Below the pieces are notes generated by a model. That model searched no databases. It saw only the letters and a list, made by a program, of their open reading frames with translations, and was not told the DNA's origin. Below are positions 34,152 to 43,394 of a stretch of 64,000 bases of DNA, one piece after another. A program made the translations under genes and the position numbers. Source of the DNA: an uncultured Myxococcales bacterium (lineage in GTDB: Bacteria; Myxococcota_A; Polyangia; Polyangiales; Polyangiaceae); the NCBI GenBank assembly GCA_937872925.1, contig CALMUT010000227.1, positions 1 through 64,000 on the forward strand. Reading direction: 5' to 3'. Each line of letters begins with the position of its first letter. Position 1 is the first letter of the stretch.

Positions 34152-35835
34152 CGCTGTCGCCGACGGGCGGCGGCGCGAAGGGGACGTAGCGTCCCGCCTC
34201 AAAGCGCACAAAAGCCCAACGCGGATCCTCAAGGGGCGCCAGGAATCGGAATAAGACGCGAGTGGGGGCCCCGCGCGCGTCCACGGCTTCGATCTCGACG
34301 CCCGCTACGCCCGTGAACCATCTCTGTCCGGGCGATGTGGGGTGCTCTGCGTCGCGGTACAGGCGGTTGAAGGGCCGGTCCAGGAAACTACCCTTGAGTT
34401 CGACCCGAAGCGCGTTGGGATCGACTCGCGTCAGGCGTAGTTCGCCCAAGCTGCCTGCGAGGCACAAGATCGGTGCGGCTGGAGCGGGGCGCGTCCAGCG
34501 TGTTTCGCGGAGCAGCTTGCAGAAATAGAAGTCTGGCGCGTTGACCACGACCAGGCGTTGTTTCTCCGAGGGTACCTGGGCGTAGGCGCTGTCGCTGGCT
34601 CGGGTCACGGCCGTGTCCAGCGCTGCCATCTCCAAGGATCGCTTCGGAAAATGCAGCGGCGCCCACAGCGAGTGCACGCACACAAGAAAGCCAGCAGCGA
34701 TACGACTTGCCGCGCTAGGTTGCCGAGTTGCGGTCACTAGCACCAGCGCGCCGAGGGCGAGGGCACCGATGCCGGGCAAGAACAGCAAGCGGTCGCTCGG
34801 GAAGGTGGCCGCGGCAGGCACCACCGACAGCACACAGCCCAGCGCCAATGCGACCGCGCGTCGGCTTGGGAACGTGAGGGCGCACAGGACACCCAGCACA
34901 AGGACGCCGCCAAGGGCGAGCAGCAGCACGAGTGTCGGATCTGCGTTGTGCCATACGTCGGCTGCGGGCAACCCCAGCACACCGAGCAGCAGCACGCTGA
35001 CCCGCTCGGGCAGCACGGCAAGGAACCCAACAGGCGAGACGAACGGGTCGATGTACAGCGCGCTGCCCCGAGCGCCGTGGCCGAGCACGCGAAACGCGGA
35101 AAGCCAGGCCACGGTGACCAGCGCGTGAGGCGCGAGGGCACGAAAGGCGCCACGACGGTCATCCAGGCACAAGGCGAAGGCGAGCAGGTAGCCCCAGATA
35201 GCAAACGCCGACTCGCTGGCGAGCAGCGCAGCGAGCAGCAGCAGCGGAGAGCAGAGCTGCGCAAAGCGCCGGCCCTGAATGCGACCGGTGTGATGCAACG
35301 CGATGCAGGTAGCGGCCAGCGCGGTTCCAATCAACACGTGGCGGTTGGAGATCCAACCTGCAGCAAGGCCGTGGGCGTCATCCATGGCCCACCACAGCGT
35401 GGCGATGCCCGCAGCCCAGGCGGGTCGGAGCCACTGTCGCAGCACGACACCGACAGCAACCACGCACAACAGGTACCAGATCAGACTGTGCAGGTGCGCC
35501 ACGCTAGGCGTGTGTGGAAACAGCCGGTAGTCGAAATGGTGGGTGAGGGAGGTGAGGGGGCGCCAAAAGGAAATCTGGAAGTCCTCGGGCGTGATCCACG
35601 GCAGCGAGCCCACGTGCTGGGCGACGCGAACACCTCCGCGGACATCTTGCGCGTCGAAGAGATTGAGCTTGGCGAAGTCGAAGGGCTTCTGTACGGCGGC
35701 GCGAAACAGGAAGTCTTCCGTGGCGAGTCCGGACCACAGGCTCGGTAGGCAAAGCAGGGCAGCGACGCCAGCTGCTAGCCACAGCACGCCCGTCGAACTC
35801 GCGAGCCGTTTTAGCTTCGCGCGTGGGTTGGCCAC
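34123..35835 (-). CDS. GT-C/TMTC-like integral membrane protein (copy B)
   Basis: 570 aa, about 11 membrane helices plus a C-terminal soluble domain. It shares with 28151-29932 the series RPLTSLT, AHLHSLIW, AAGWISNRHVLIG, GSALYIDPFVSP and PSDRLLFLP in the same order, so the two are paralogs. The first-loop acidic motif is LATEDFLFR instead of ADDH. It starts two bases after the stop of the SpeE-like copy B, so the two are one operon. Presumed glycosyltransferase-like; donor and acceptor unknown. Confidence 0.7.
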   Translation of the reverse strand: MANPRAKLKRLASSTGVLWLAAGVAALLCLPSLWSGLATEDFLFRAAVQKPFDFAKLNLFDAQDVRGGVRVAQHVGSLPWITPEDFQISFWRPLTSLTHHFDYRLFPHTPSVAHLHSLIWYLLCVVAVGVVLRQWLRPAWAAGIATLWWAMDDAHGLAAGWISNRHVLIGTALAATCIALHHTGRIQGRRFAQLCSPLLLLAALLASESAFAIWGYLLAFALCLDDRRGAFRALAPHALVTVAWLSAFRVLGHGARGSALYIDPFVSPVGFLAVLPERVSVLLLGVLGLPAADVWHNADPTLVLLLALGGVLVLGVLCALTFPSRRAVALALGCVLSVVPAAATFPSDRLLFLPGIGALALGALVLVTATRQPSAASRIAAGFLVCVHSLWAPLHFPKRSLEMAALDTAVTRASDSAYAQVPSEKQRLVVVNAPDFYFCKLLRETRWTRPAPAAPILCLAGSLGELRLTRVDPNALRVELKGSFLDRPFNRLYRDAEHPTSPGQRWFTGVAGVEIEAVDARGAPTRVLFRFLAPLEDPRWAFVRFEAGRYVPFAPPPVGDSVTLDPLSAR

Positions 35836-35836
35836 G

Positions 35837-38335
35837 CTACTTCTCCGCGCGGCTGCTGAGGACCGCGGCGCACGGCAACAGGATCAGATAGAAGCCCGCT
35901 GCAATGTAAAGCAAGACCGTCAAACCCGTGCCCAAGGCGAGGGCCACTGCGCCGCCGCTGGCGACCACACTGCCCACTCCGTTCATTCCCCAGAACCACG
36001 GGGTCTGCGCATCCAAGTCTGGGCGAGTGAGCCGGAGTCCGACAGGAAACGCCACCCCGAGACACGCACCGAGCAGCGCGGAAACGCCCACGGCGAAGCT
36101 CACCCGCGCGGCGGTGGACGCGGCCACGAACTGTCCCGAAAGGCTTGGCCAGCCGAGGGCAAGCGCCGCGAGCAAGAGGGCGATGCCCGCGGGGAATACG
36201 TACACCCAGGGGCGTCGGTCCAGGGGCAGGCGGTCGGATGCCAGGGAGCCGAGACCCGCGGCCGCCACCAAGCTGGACAGCACGACCATCAAGCTGAAGC
36301 TCGGGTGCCCCAGCACCAGGGACAGCTTCATGAGCAAGGCGATCTCCGCGAGCATGAAGCCGACGCCGATGGACGAGAAATAGACGAGCGCCGCGATGAG
36401 TCTCTTGCGGCTTTGGATCTTGGCCGCGCGTTTGCGTCGCGCCAGGGGGAGCACCACGGCCAGCACGACAAGGATGAAGGAGGTCAGCAGAGATGCGGCG
36501 AGGGCTTGGGTCGCGACTAAGTTGCCTTCAATGCTGCCTTGAGTGTCTTCAGTGGGCGGACTGAGCACCGCGCCGAGGCGTACGACATTGAAGAAGAACG
36601 GCCGCTCGTCGGTGCTCGGACGAAAGTCGAGTTTGGGTTCCAATGCGCGCCGGTCCAGCTCTTCACGCGAGGTGGCGCTGAGCAGCCCTTCGATGCGGGG
36701 CACCAGAGCGGCGTGCCCGGGGACCACGACGGGCAAGAAGCCCTTTTCCTGGGCAAGCTGGCCAAGGGCCGCCAGGTCTTGGGCTGTCAGCGGGTCCCGG
36801 CCCACGATCAGGTTGGCCACGGGGCCGGCGGCCAGTACGGCCATATGATCCCTCGGGTGCTCCACGCCGCGACTGAGCAACGCGGCGTGCACCACGGACG
36901 TTAGTCGGGCGGTTTCTACGCTGGCCCAACGACTGATCGACAGCAGTCCGCCAGGTTTCAAGCGATCCAGAAACAGCTGGATGGCCTCGACGGTGTACAA
37001 GCCGTTTTCGCTCAGGGCATGGGCGCCGGCGCCCGTCGCGGCCCAGGTGTCGATCAGGGACGCTTGAATCAAATCATAGTGATCGCTGTTGCGTGTCAGG
37101 TAGCTGCGCGCCTCGTCGTGTACCAGCGTGACTTCCTTGCGTCCTCGGATCCCAGTCTCAGCGCCGAGGGGCCCGTCCAGGATCTCCAAGAGCCGACCGT
37201 TGAGCTCGATACCGACGATGCGCGTATGGCCTGCGAGCAGCGCAGCCTGGACGTCTCGAGATCCACCGACGCCGATGATGGCAACCTCGCCGCCTTTGCG
37301 CAGTTGGTGGGCGGCGTGGGTCACGTCACATTCCAAGAAACGCAACGCTTCTAGGTTGTTGCCCACCAAGTAGATGGGAGTCGCGGCGTGACCATCGATC
37401 TCCATGCCTTGTTGCAAGATCGTCGGCGGCTTGCAGCGACCGCCCGCGCCCCACATCGCCGCGGGCAGCATGGCGCGCCGCAGGAGTTGGACTCGCGAAT
37501 GACTGTTCCACAGTTCGAGCTCGATATGATCCCGAGACTCCGCACGCCCTTTGATCCAAAGCGGGCGCAGTCCGCGGTCGGTGGCGCCGTTTCCCACGGC
37601 GAAGAGCCCCAACATCGCCGCGGCGATGAGTGCGCGGCGTCTTGCATTTGTGTCCCTGGCGGCGTGTGCAAAGAGCGCGGCGCCGAGAGCGGCGACGCCA
37701 CCGACGAAGATGCAGGCGCTGGTGCCGTCCAAAAAGCCGAGCAGAGCCACGACTAGCGGGGCTCCCAGCGCGGCGCCAACCAAGTCCGCGGCGTAGACGC
37801 GACCGGGGGGAAATCGCGTGCGAGTCAGCGCCGCCGCGACGATACGTCCCGCGAAAAAGAACGGCAGCGCGATTGCCGCGGCGAACGCAAGGAATGCCAC
37901 CAGGGTGGTGAGCAAGAGCTCCACTCGGAGCGGGATCACGAGCAACAACATCGCGGAGGCAGCGATGCTGACGGCGAAGCGCACGCCGTCTTGAGCCAGG
38001 GAGTGCCCCAGCTCTTCCGGCGCCCAGCGCTGCGGGCGTAGGTATACGTCCACGGCGCCGGCGGTGAGTCCAAACAGCCCCATGCCGATGACCAAAAAGC
38101 CCAGGGAATACCAGGTCAAGACCGACAGCACGCGAGTGTCTAAGACCTCTAGTGCGAGCATTGCGCCGGTAGTGATGGCAAGCGCGAGCAGAAAGCTCGC
38201 CTGATTCAGCGGAGCGTGGGCTGGCGCTGCGTCGGCGTCGCGCGGCGGATCTGCGTCGCTAGCTTTCACGATGGGCTGCCGGAGCGCTGCAAGGAACTCT
38301 GGGGCGAACGCGCTACTTGCTGCCCTCGGTTCCAT
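35837..38335 (-). CDS. Multi-TM protein with embedded SpeE-like SAM-binding domain (copy B)
   Basis: 832 aa with the same plan as 25722-28139: an N-terminal helix bundle after a 40-residue cytoplasmic head, a central Rossmann domain, a C-terminal helix bundle. Domain motifs: VAIIGVGGSRDVQAAL, VGIELNGRLLEIL, VHDEARSYLTR, then SLIDTWAATGAGAHALSENG in place of the SpeE catalytic loop. The final helices (PWFWGMNGVGSVVASGGAVAL) match the copy A end (AWFWAVNGGTSVLGTVLS). The start at 38335 overlaps the previous gene by 23 bases and has GGAAG immediately upstream, so the exact start is uncertain. Confidence 0.8.
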   Translation of the reverse strand: MEPRAASSAFAPEFLAALRQPIVKASDADPPRDADAAPAHAPLNQASFLLALAITTGAMLALEVLDTRVLSVLTWYSLGFLVIGMGLFGLTAGAVDVYLRPQRWAPEELGHSLAQDGVRFAVSIAASAMLLLVIPLRVELLLTTLVAFLAFAAAIALPFFFAGRIVAAALTRTRFPPGRVYAADLVGAALGAPLVVALLGFLDGTSACIFVGGVAALGAALFAHAARDTNARRRALIAAAMLGLFAVGNGATDRGLRPLWIKGRAESRDHIELELWNSHSRVQLLRRAMLPAAMWGAGGRCKPPTILQQGMEIDGHAATPIYLVGNNLEALRFLECDVTHAAHQLRKGGEVAIIGVGGSRDVQAALLAGHTRIVGIELNGRLLEILDGPLGAETGIRGRKEVTLVHDEARSYLTRNSDHYDLIQASLIDTWAATGAGAHALSENGLYTVEAIQLFLDRLKPGGLLSISRWASVETARLTSVVHAALLSRGVEHPRDHMAVLAAGPVANLIVGRDPLTAQDLAALGQLAQEKGFLPVVVPGHAALVPRIEGLLSATSREELDRRALEPKLDFRPSTDERPFFFNVVRLGAVLSPPTEDTQGSIEGNLVATQALAASLLTSFILVVLAVVLPLARRKRAAKIQSRKRLIAALVYFSSIGVGFMLAEIALLMKLSLVLGHPSFSLMVVLSSLVAAAGLGSLASDRLPLDRRPWVYVFPAGIALLLAALALGWPSLSGQFVAASTAARVSFAVGVSALLGACLGVAFPVGLRLTRPDLDAQTPWFWGMNGVGSVVASGGAVALALGTGLTVLLYIAAGFYLILLPCAAVLSSRAEK

Positions 38336-38636
38336 CTTCCGATGGCGGCGGGGGATGCGAATGCGAAACCGACGACTGCCTGCTCTGATAGGCGCGGTTG
38401 GACGCCTCTTGATAGAGCTCTTTGACCCTCGGCGCGTCGGGGTGCTGTCGCATGATCTGTATCAAACGTTGCATGGCCGGCCCGGGTGGGAGCGTCCCGT
38501 CGTAGAGGCCTAGCTTCGCCCGCAGCACTTTGCCCTCCACCAAATCTTGAGGAACGCTGGTCAGGGCGGAGCGGGCGCCATCGAAGTCGCCGGCTTCTAT
38601 CAACTGGTCCACTTGGTCGAGATCGCTGGTGGTCAC
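38313..38636 (-). CDS. Small TPR-like protein (107 aa)
   Basis: GTG start at 38636 with AGGGAAAGAG upstream. LDQVDQLIEAGDFDGARSAL and AKLGLYDGTLPPGPAMQRLI read as short helical-hairpin repeats of TPR character; the C-terminus is Ser/His/Pro-rich and unstructured. No signal peptide. Leads the minus-strand operon with the SpeE-like and GT-C-like genes and may be an accessory subunit. Function unknown. Confidence 0.55.
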   Translation of the reverse strand: MTTSDLDQVDQLIEAGDFDGARSALTSVPQDLVEGKVLRAKLGLYDGTLPPGPAMQRLIQIMRQHPDAPRVKELYQEASNRAYQSRQSSVSHSHPPPPSEDGTEGSK

Positions 38637-38860
38637 GGGCTGTGCTCGCTCTTTCCCTACGCTTCTTTGTGGTCCACAGGGTACGAGGCTTTGTTTCCGT
38701 GGCGAAGACCCGGATCCACGTGGTAGACGTAAGTATCTGTAATTACTCGAATATTGAAGCGAGCGGCAACGCGGATTTCACCCCTCAGGGTGGCGCTTCA
38801 ATGGGTTCGGGGTGGGGCGGGAGCATGCTACCGTCCGGATCTCGACCTTGGATAGCAACG

Positions 38861-39706
38861 ATGTCTTCTGATCGATCCCGCGGCGGCCAGAGTGATTCCC
38901 CGCCCAGGGACTTGCAGCGCGAGCGCGAGCAGTTCCTGCAGAATTTCACCAAGGGTGGTCGGCTCAGTGAGGAGTTCGTCGCGGAGCTGGAGCGGGTGCG
39001 CACGCGGCTGGAAGAGCTCGAGGCTGAAAACGCGAAGCTGCGCGCCCAAGTCGAAACGGATCTGGCAGTGCGCGAGCTGCTCGACAAGATCCAACACCTG
39101 GAATCCGAGAAGAGCGAGTTGCTGTCCCGTACCCACAAAGCCGAAGCCGTATCCACTGAGTTCTCAGAGCGCTTCGAAGAAGTGGAGTCGGAGTTCGCGA
39201 ACCTTGCGAACTTGTTCGTCGCGAGCAACCAGCTCCACGCGAGCTTGTCGCCGCGCGGCGTCATGCGCCGCATCAAAGAGGTGCTGGCGCAACTGGTCGG
39301 TGCTGAGCGCTATTGCGTGTACCTTGCGGATCGGGACCAAGAGCAGCTGGTGCCCGTCGCCTCCGAAGGACTACGTGCCGACGAGCTCGTCAACCAACCC
39401 CTGGCGGAGGGGCCCCTGGGCAAGGTCTTTTCCTCAGGCGAAGCCGGTGTGGACGAGACGGATCCCAGCCGAGGCGTCATCGAGCGGCCGGCCGCCGTGG
39501 TGCCCCTTTCCGTGGACGAACAGGTGGTTGGGTTGATCGCGATTTTTTCCACTCTGGCTCAGAAGACCAAGTTCGATACCATCGACTTCGAACTCTTCAA
39601 GTTGCTCGGGCAACATGCCGCTTCCGCCCTAGTCAGCGCCAGCTTGTATTCCCAAGCCGAGCGCAAGATGCCGGGCCTGGAGGCGTTTCTAGATCTCAGT
39701 GTGTGA
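38861..39706 (+). CDS. Coiled-coil plus GAF-domain protein
   Basis: 281 aa from ATG 38861. Residues about 15-110 form a long charged coiled coil (ELERVRTRLEELEAENAKL, then VRELLDKIQHLESEKSELL). The rest is a GAF domain (SPRGVMRRIKEVLAQLVGAE, then EGPLGKVFSSGEAGV, then FKLLGQHAASALVSASLY). No kinase or cyclase output is attached. Six bases after it comes a stand-alone receiver, so it probably senses a signal or scaffolds a two-component or chemosensory complex. The frame is open further upstream but that part is not protein-like. The 224-base gap before it, shared with the divergent small TPR gene, contains an AT-rich patch (about 38730-38760) suitable for promoters. Confidence 0.7.
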   Translation: MSSDRSRGGQSDSPPRDLQREREQFLQNFTKGGRLSEEFVAELERVRTRLEELEAENAKLRAQVETDLAVRELLDKIQHLESEKSELLSRTHKAEAVSTEFSERFEEVESEFANLANLFVASNQLHASLSPRGVMRRIKEVLAQLVGAERYCVYLADRDQEQLVPVASEGLRADELVNQPLAEGPLGKVFSSGEAGVDETDPSRGVIERPAAVVPLSVDEQVVGLIAIFSTLAQKTKFDTIDFELFKLLGQHAASALVSASLYSQAERKMPGLEAFLDLSV

Positions 39707-39712
39707 GCTGCC

Positions 39713-40090
39713 ATGGCCGAATACTCCTGCTTGATTGTCGAAGACTCGCCGATGATGCGCCAGCTGTTGGTGTTCGCGCTGGCGCGAGTCAAGAACCTGC
39801 GCGTAACCGAAGCCGACGACGGCGTGGACGGCCTGCGTAAGCTGGCCAGTGCGCGCTACGACATCATTGTGACGGACATCAACATGCCCATCATGGATGG
39901 TTTGAAGCTGGTCAAACGGGTTCGTAGCGATCCGGTTCACAAAGACACCCCGATCGTGATCATCACGACCGAGGGCTCCCAAGAAGACCGCCAGCGCGCG
40001 TTGCAGCTGGGCGCCAACGCCTACATCACCAAGCCGATCCAGGCTCCTCAGGTGATTGCCACGGTCAAAGAGTTGCTCAAGATCGAGTAG
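39713..40090 (+). CDS. CheY-like single-domain response regulator
   Basis: 125-aa receiver domain with nothing attached. Acidic pocket E10-D11, phospho-acceptor D55 in VTDINMPIMDG, switch Thr in IITTEGS, and Lys107 in ITKPI are all present, so it should be phosphorylatable. RRs of this build act by protein-protein contact (as CheY at the flagellar switch or in gliding/chemosensory systems). Co-directional with the coiled-coil/GAF gene, six bases apart. Confidence 0.88.
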   Translation: MAEYSCLIVEDSPMMRQLLVFALARVKNLRVTEADDGVDGLRKLASARYDIIVTDINMPIMDGLKLVKRVRSDPVHKDTPIVIITTEGSQEDRQRALQLGANAYITKPIQAPQVIATVKELLKIE

Positions 40091-40097
40091 CGTCAGC

Positions 40098-42122
40098 TCA
40101 CTTCACTTCGCAGATGTTGAAGTAGGTCTTGCCCGGCTCGCAGCCCGACAGCTGCGAGTAATCGCATTTGCCCTGGTCGCAGAAGTTCTCGACTTTGCCC
40201 GTGCGCAAAAAGACATCCATTTGCTGCTCCGCTGCCTCCAGATCTCTGACTTTCCCGTGGGGATCGTCGCAGTGGGACTGGGGTTTGTTGCATTGCGGGT
40301 CCGCAGGCAGGCCGAAGGCGTATTCGACGTAGGCGGAGCCGGAGAACGGCGCTGCCTTTTTCGGCAGTCCCCAGATGTCGCGTCCGCCCGTTTCCAGGTG
40401 GGTCGCCCCGACGGCGCGCGCCATGAGGTGTGCGCCCAAGTTCGTGACTTGGTGATCGCCCACCGCTGCGCGCATCAGCACCGAATGCGACTGGGTTCCC
40501 GGCAACGGGTCGCTTTCGATGTAGGGAGTGTATCCGTTTGGTTCGACACGGTCCCACAGGGATTGTACGAGCGCTAGCAAGAGCTGTTGATCCCGTGCGT
40601 CGGGAAACGACACCGTCATGAAGAAGAAGAAGGGCAGAAAGTCCACGCTGCGGTTGAGCAAGAAGCTGTAGGGCTGGCCCATCACTCCGAGCACGCCACG
40701 TTCCACGTCCGGCGAGACGGACATATAGACGCCGCCGAAGATGCCGCCCTGGCTGATGCCATGGTAGTAACGCTCGTTGGGCTCGAGGTACTTGCCGTAG
40801 GTGGCATCCTTGGCGAATCCACCACGCATCATCTTCATCAGCATCAGGTAGTTCAGAGCGCCCTGGTGCAGGCGCTCGTACATGGCAGTGATACGGTGGA
40901 AATCCCCGGTGCCGAGCACGTCGATGATGAAGTTCGGATCGCCCGTGGACATGCCCACGAGGTTGGTCGCAAAGAACGCGTAGCCGTATTTATTCATGAA
41001 GCGGGCGAAGTGCCCGGAGCGGATCTGCTCTTTGGAACCGTTCAGGCCATGCCCATAGAGCAGCAAGGAGACGGGCTCCGTCAGGGCCTTTTTGGGAATG
41101 ATCAGCTCGAAGGGCACCTGGTACCACGGCGTTTTTGCGTTTGGTTCGGGCATTCCGTCGGCGCCCATAGAGAGTCGCGCGCCGGGTTTGTCCGCGCTCA
41201 TATACTGCGGCACGCGCATGGTGCCCTCGATGCGAAACGCAATTTCGTTTGGCTCGAAATCCGTGTGGACCTTGTCGATGGTGTAGCTGGGACCGTCGGG
41301 TCCGACGAGCTTGGTGGCCTCGTCGCGCATATGCAGCAACCAGCCCGTCGTGTCCTCGCGGCTTGAAGTGGTGAAGTCCCAGGCCAAGCGCAGGCTCTGC
41401 CGGGGCACCCCCACTGCATCCAAGCGCTCGAAGATGTCTTCGTACAACCCGCGCCGCGGCGCGATGGATGGGTCCGAAGACTCACGTCGGTCGCGCAGCG
41501 CGCGAAACCCTTCGCTGGGCTGAACAAGGCCTTCTGCCGTAGACAGCTCACCGATGCCGACGATGTAGCGGCGTGCGTCGGCCAGGCGAACGGCCGGGCG
41601 TAGGATCAGCGTGCGGGTGTCGTCGTCCGGTCGGGAGAGATCGATTTCCGCGAAGTGCGCCACGCGCTCTCCGGTCACCGTATCGAGAATCACGGTCTTC
41701 GAGTCCGGCTCGAGGGACGCCGCCGGATCCGTTTCCGGTACGAGCCCGTCAGCCGTGACGCCAGGCAAGTGCACGAGGATCGGGCTCCCTGGGGAAAAGC
41801 CGTCGCGGGTGTTGACGGGCTCCGCAAGGACCTCCTTCTCGCTCACGGGTTGGGGCAGTGATGCGTCTGCGATCGCCAGACGCAGCCCGGTCGTCGAGCT
41901 CTCGTCTGGGCGCGTGAAGACGTTGGACGGGTAGGGGTGCAGGCAGTAGGCCGGTGCGATCGGGTCGCATTCCAGAGTCGGCCAAGTGAGCGTGTCCGGG
42001 ATGGGAGCGACGAAGGACTGTTCCGCTTCGCCGTCGCCGCAGCCACTGGCGGTCAGTGTGAGAATGAGCAGGCCCAGCGTGCGAGCCGCGCCAGGGAGCA
42101 AGCGGCGGGGTGTCTTGTGCAT
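40098..42122 (-). CDS. Large lipoprotein with alpha/beta-hydrolase-like core
   Basis: 674 aa from ATG 42122. Lipoprotein signal ending TASGC (C28). The first 300 residues are beta-rich and Pro/Asp-rich. LLLYGHGLNGSKEQI resembles an oxyanion-hole strand-turn, and YYHGISQGGIFGGVYM contains a G-x-S-x-G nucleophile elbow, as in serine esterases. A possible acid/His partner is GDHQVTNLGAHLMA. The C-terminus has paired cysteines (DPQCNKPQSHC, CDQGKCDYSQLSGC). Surface or periplasmic esterase/lipase-like is my best guess; other hydrolase-fold activities are possible. Divergent from trpF. Confidence 0.6.
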   Translation of the reverse strand: MHKTPRRLLPGAARTLGLLILTLTASGCGDGEAEQSFVAPIPDTLTWPTLECDPIAPAYCLHPYPSNVFTRPDESSTTGLRLAIADASLPQPVSEKEVLAEPVNTRDGFSPGSPILVHLPGVTADGLVPETDPAASLEPDSKTVILDTVTGERVAHFAEIDLSRPDDDTRTLILRPAVRLADARRYIVGIGELSTAEGLVQPSEGFRALRDRRESSDPSIAPRRGLYEDIFERLDAVGVPRQSLRLAWDFTTSSREDTTGWLLHMRDEATKLVGPDGPSYTIDKVHTDFEPNEIAFRIEGTMRVPQYMSADKPGARLSMGADGMPEPNAKTPWYQVPFELIIPKKALTEPVSLLLYGHGLNGSKEQIRSGHFARFMNKYGYAFFATNLVGMSTGDPNFIIDVLGTGDFHRITAMYERLHQGALNYLMLMKMMRGGFAKDATYGKYLEPNERYYHGISQGGIFGGVYMSVSPDVERGVLGVMGQPYSFLLNRSVDFLPFFFFMTVSFPDARDQQLLLALVQSLWDRVEPNGYTPYIESDPLPGTQSHSVLMRAAVGDHQVTNLGAHLMARAVGATHLETGGRDIWGLPKKAAPFSGSAYVEYAFGLPADPQCNKPQSHCDDPHGKVRDLEAAEQQMDVFLRTGKVENFCDQGKCDYSQLSGCEPGKTYFNICEVK

Positions 42123-42222
42123 ACTTGTGTCGCCTGATGCGCGACCCTGCGCCGCATCCTGCGGCAAGCGTGGACCGCGCTTGTCGCGAGGTAGTATGCC
42201 AGAGTAGACAGGTTCGGCCAGC

Positions 42223-42843
42223 GTGACTTTCTGGATCAAGATCTGCGGCGTGCGCAACCGCGACGACGTGAGCGCCGTCCGTGAAGCCGGCGCTGATGCG
42301 ATCGGCATGAATTTGGTCGAGGGCTCGCCGCGATTTCTGACCGAGCCAGAATTGCAGACCGTTTTCGATGCGGCGCAAGGCTTGGAGCGCGTGGCCGTGG
42401 TCGCGGATCCCACGCCCGCGGCTCTGACTGCACTCCTGCAGCGTTTTCCCTTCGAGCGTGTGCAGCTGCATGGCTTCGAGTCCCCGGAGCTGTTTCAGAA
42501 GCTGGACGCTCGGTGCTTCAAGGCGGTGCGGGTGGGTAGTCGCCAAGACGCCAACGCCGCCTTGGGGTTCGGGGGCGAGTGGATTCTCGTAGACGCCCGG
42601 GTGGAGGGCGTGCTGGGTGGCAGCGGCGTGGTGGTCGAAACGGACTGGGTGGTCGATTTGGCGAGCCAGCGCAAGATCGTACTGGCCGGGGGGCTGACGC
42701 CGGATAATGTTGCCCAGCGCATCCGCGCATTGCAGCCTCACGGCGTCGATGTCGCCAGCGGAGTGGAAGTGAGTCCGGGAGTGAAAGACCCAAAAAAGAT
42801 CGAGCGCTTCGTGCGCCAAGCCCGCTCGGCGGCCGCCCCATGA
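42223..42843 (+). CDS. trpF: Phosphoribosylanthranilate isomerase
   Basis: TIM-barrel enzyme of tryptophan synthesis (PRA to CdRP). 206 aa from GTG 42223. WIKICGVRNRDDV has the catalytic Cys, ILVDARV the catalytic Asp, and VLAGGLTPDNV plus VDVASGVEVSPGVKDP the phosphate-binding ends of the last strands. The start lacks an obvious ribosome site. The stop overlaps the next gene (ATGA). trpC, trpD and trpE are not in the window. Confidence 0.95.
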   Translation: MTFWIKICGVRNRDDVSAVREAGADAIGMNLVEGSPRFLTEPELQTVFDAAQGLERVAVVADPTPAALTALLQRFPFERVQLHGFESPELFQKLDARCFKAVRVGSRQDANAALGFGGEWILVDARVEGVLGGSGVVVETDWVVDLASQRKIVLAGGLTPDNVAQRIRALQPHGVDVASGVEVSPGVKDPKKIERFVRQARSAAAP

Positions 42844-43394
42844 AACGCTCGTGCTGTGCCCTTGTCCTGGGCTGCGCCTCTTGCAGTTCGCCAAGCGTGA
42901 TAGGCGCGCAGATCCTCGGCGCCGGGCAGGCGCAGCCGGGCCGAGTGATCGAAGAGCGCGTGGCCAAGGCCTGCGCAGACGGCGCGCAAGGGACCCTCTC
43001 GGTGCTGCGTCGGGTGACCCTCGTGCAGCGAGAGGACGGGAAACGGATATTGATCGCGCGTCGAGGCGACGACGACGCGCTGGCGATTGACAACCAGCAT
43101 ACGGTCGGGGCCGAGGTCGCGTATCAGGCCACCACGGCCACGGCCGGCGGCCGGCGCATCTTGCACGACTACCGTGTGCCCACGTCCGGCGGACGCTGGC
43201 ACTTCGTCGTGACCGACATCTTCACCGAACGAGAGACGCCCCAGGGCTTTGTTGCGTCCCCGGGTCGGCCATCCATCGCTTGTTGGCTCGATCCCGTAGC
43301 CGAAGCCGCGTCAGCTCCCGTCGCGGCGCAGCCGTCACCTCCGGCGGCGCCTGCTGACGCTGGCGCGCCGACGGGCGAAACGGGGGCGCCGTGA
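42840..43394 (+). CDS. Putative lipoprotein encoded inside the trp operon
   Basis: 184 aa. [17 protein letters not shown] looks like a short lipoprotein signal with several Cys. The middle is a mixed alpha/beta stretch ([20 protein letters not shown], then [20 protein letters not shown]) with no known motif; the end is Pro/Ala-rich. It overlaps trpF by four bases and trpB by four bases, so it is translated as part of the operon. Not recognised; no obvious role in tryptophan synthesis. Confidence 0.6.
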   Translation: MKRSCCALVLGCASCSSPSVIGAQILGAGQAQPGRVIEERVAKACADGAQGTLSVLRRVTLVQREDGKRILIARRGDDDALAIDNQHTVGAEVAYQATTATAGGRRILHDYRVPTSGGRWHFVVTDIFTERETPQGFVASPGRPSIACWLDPVAEAASAPVAAQPSPPAAPADAGAPTGETGAP

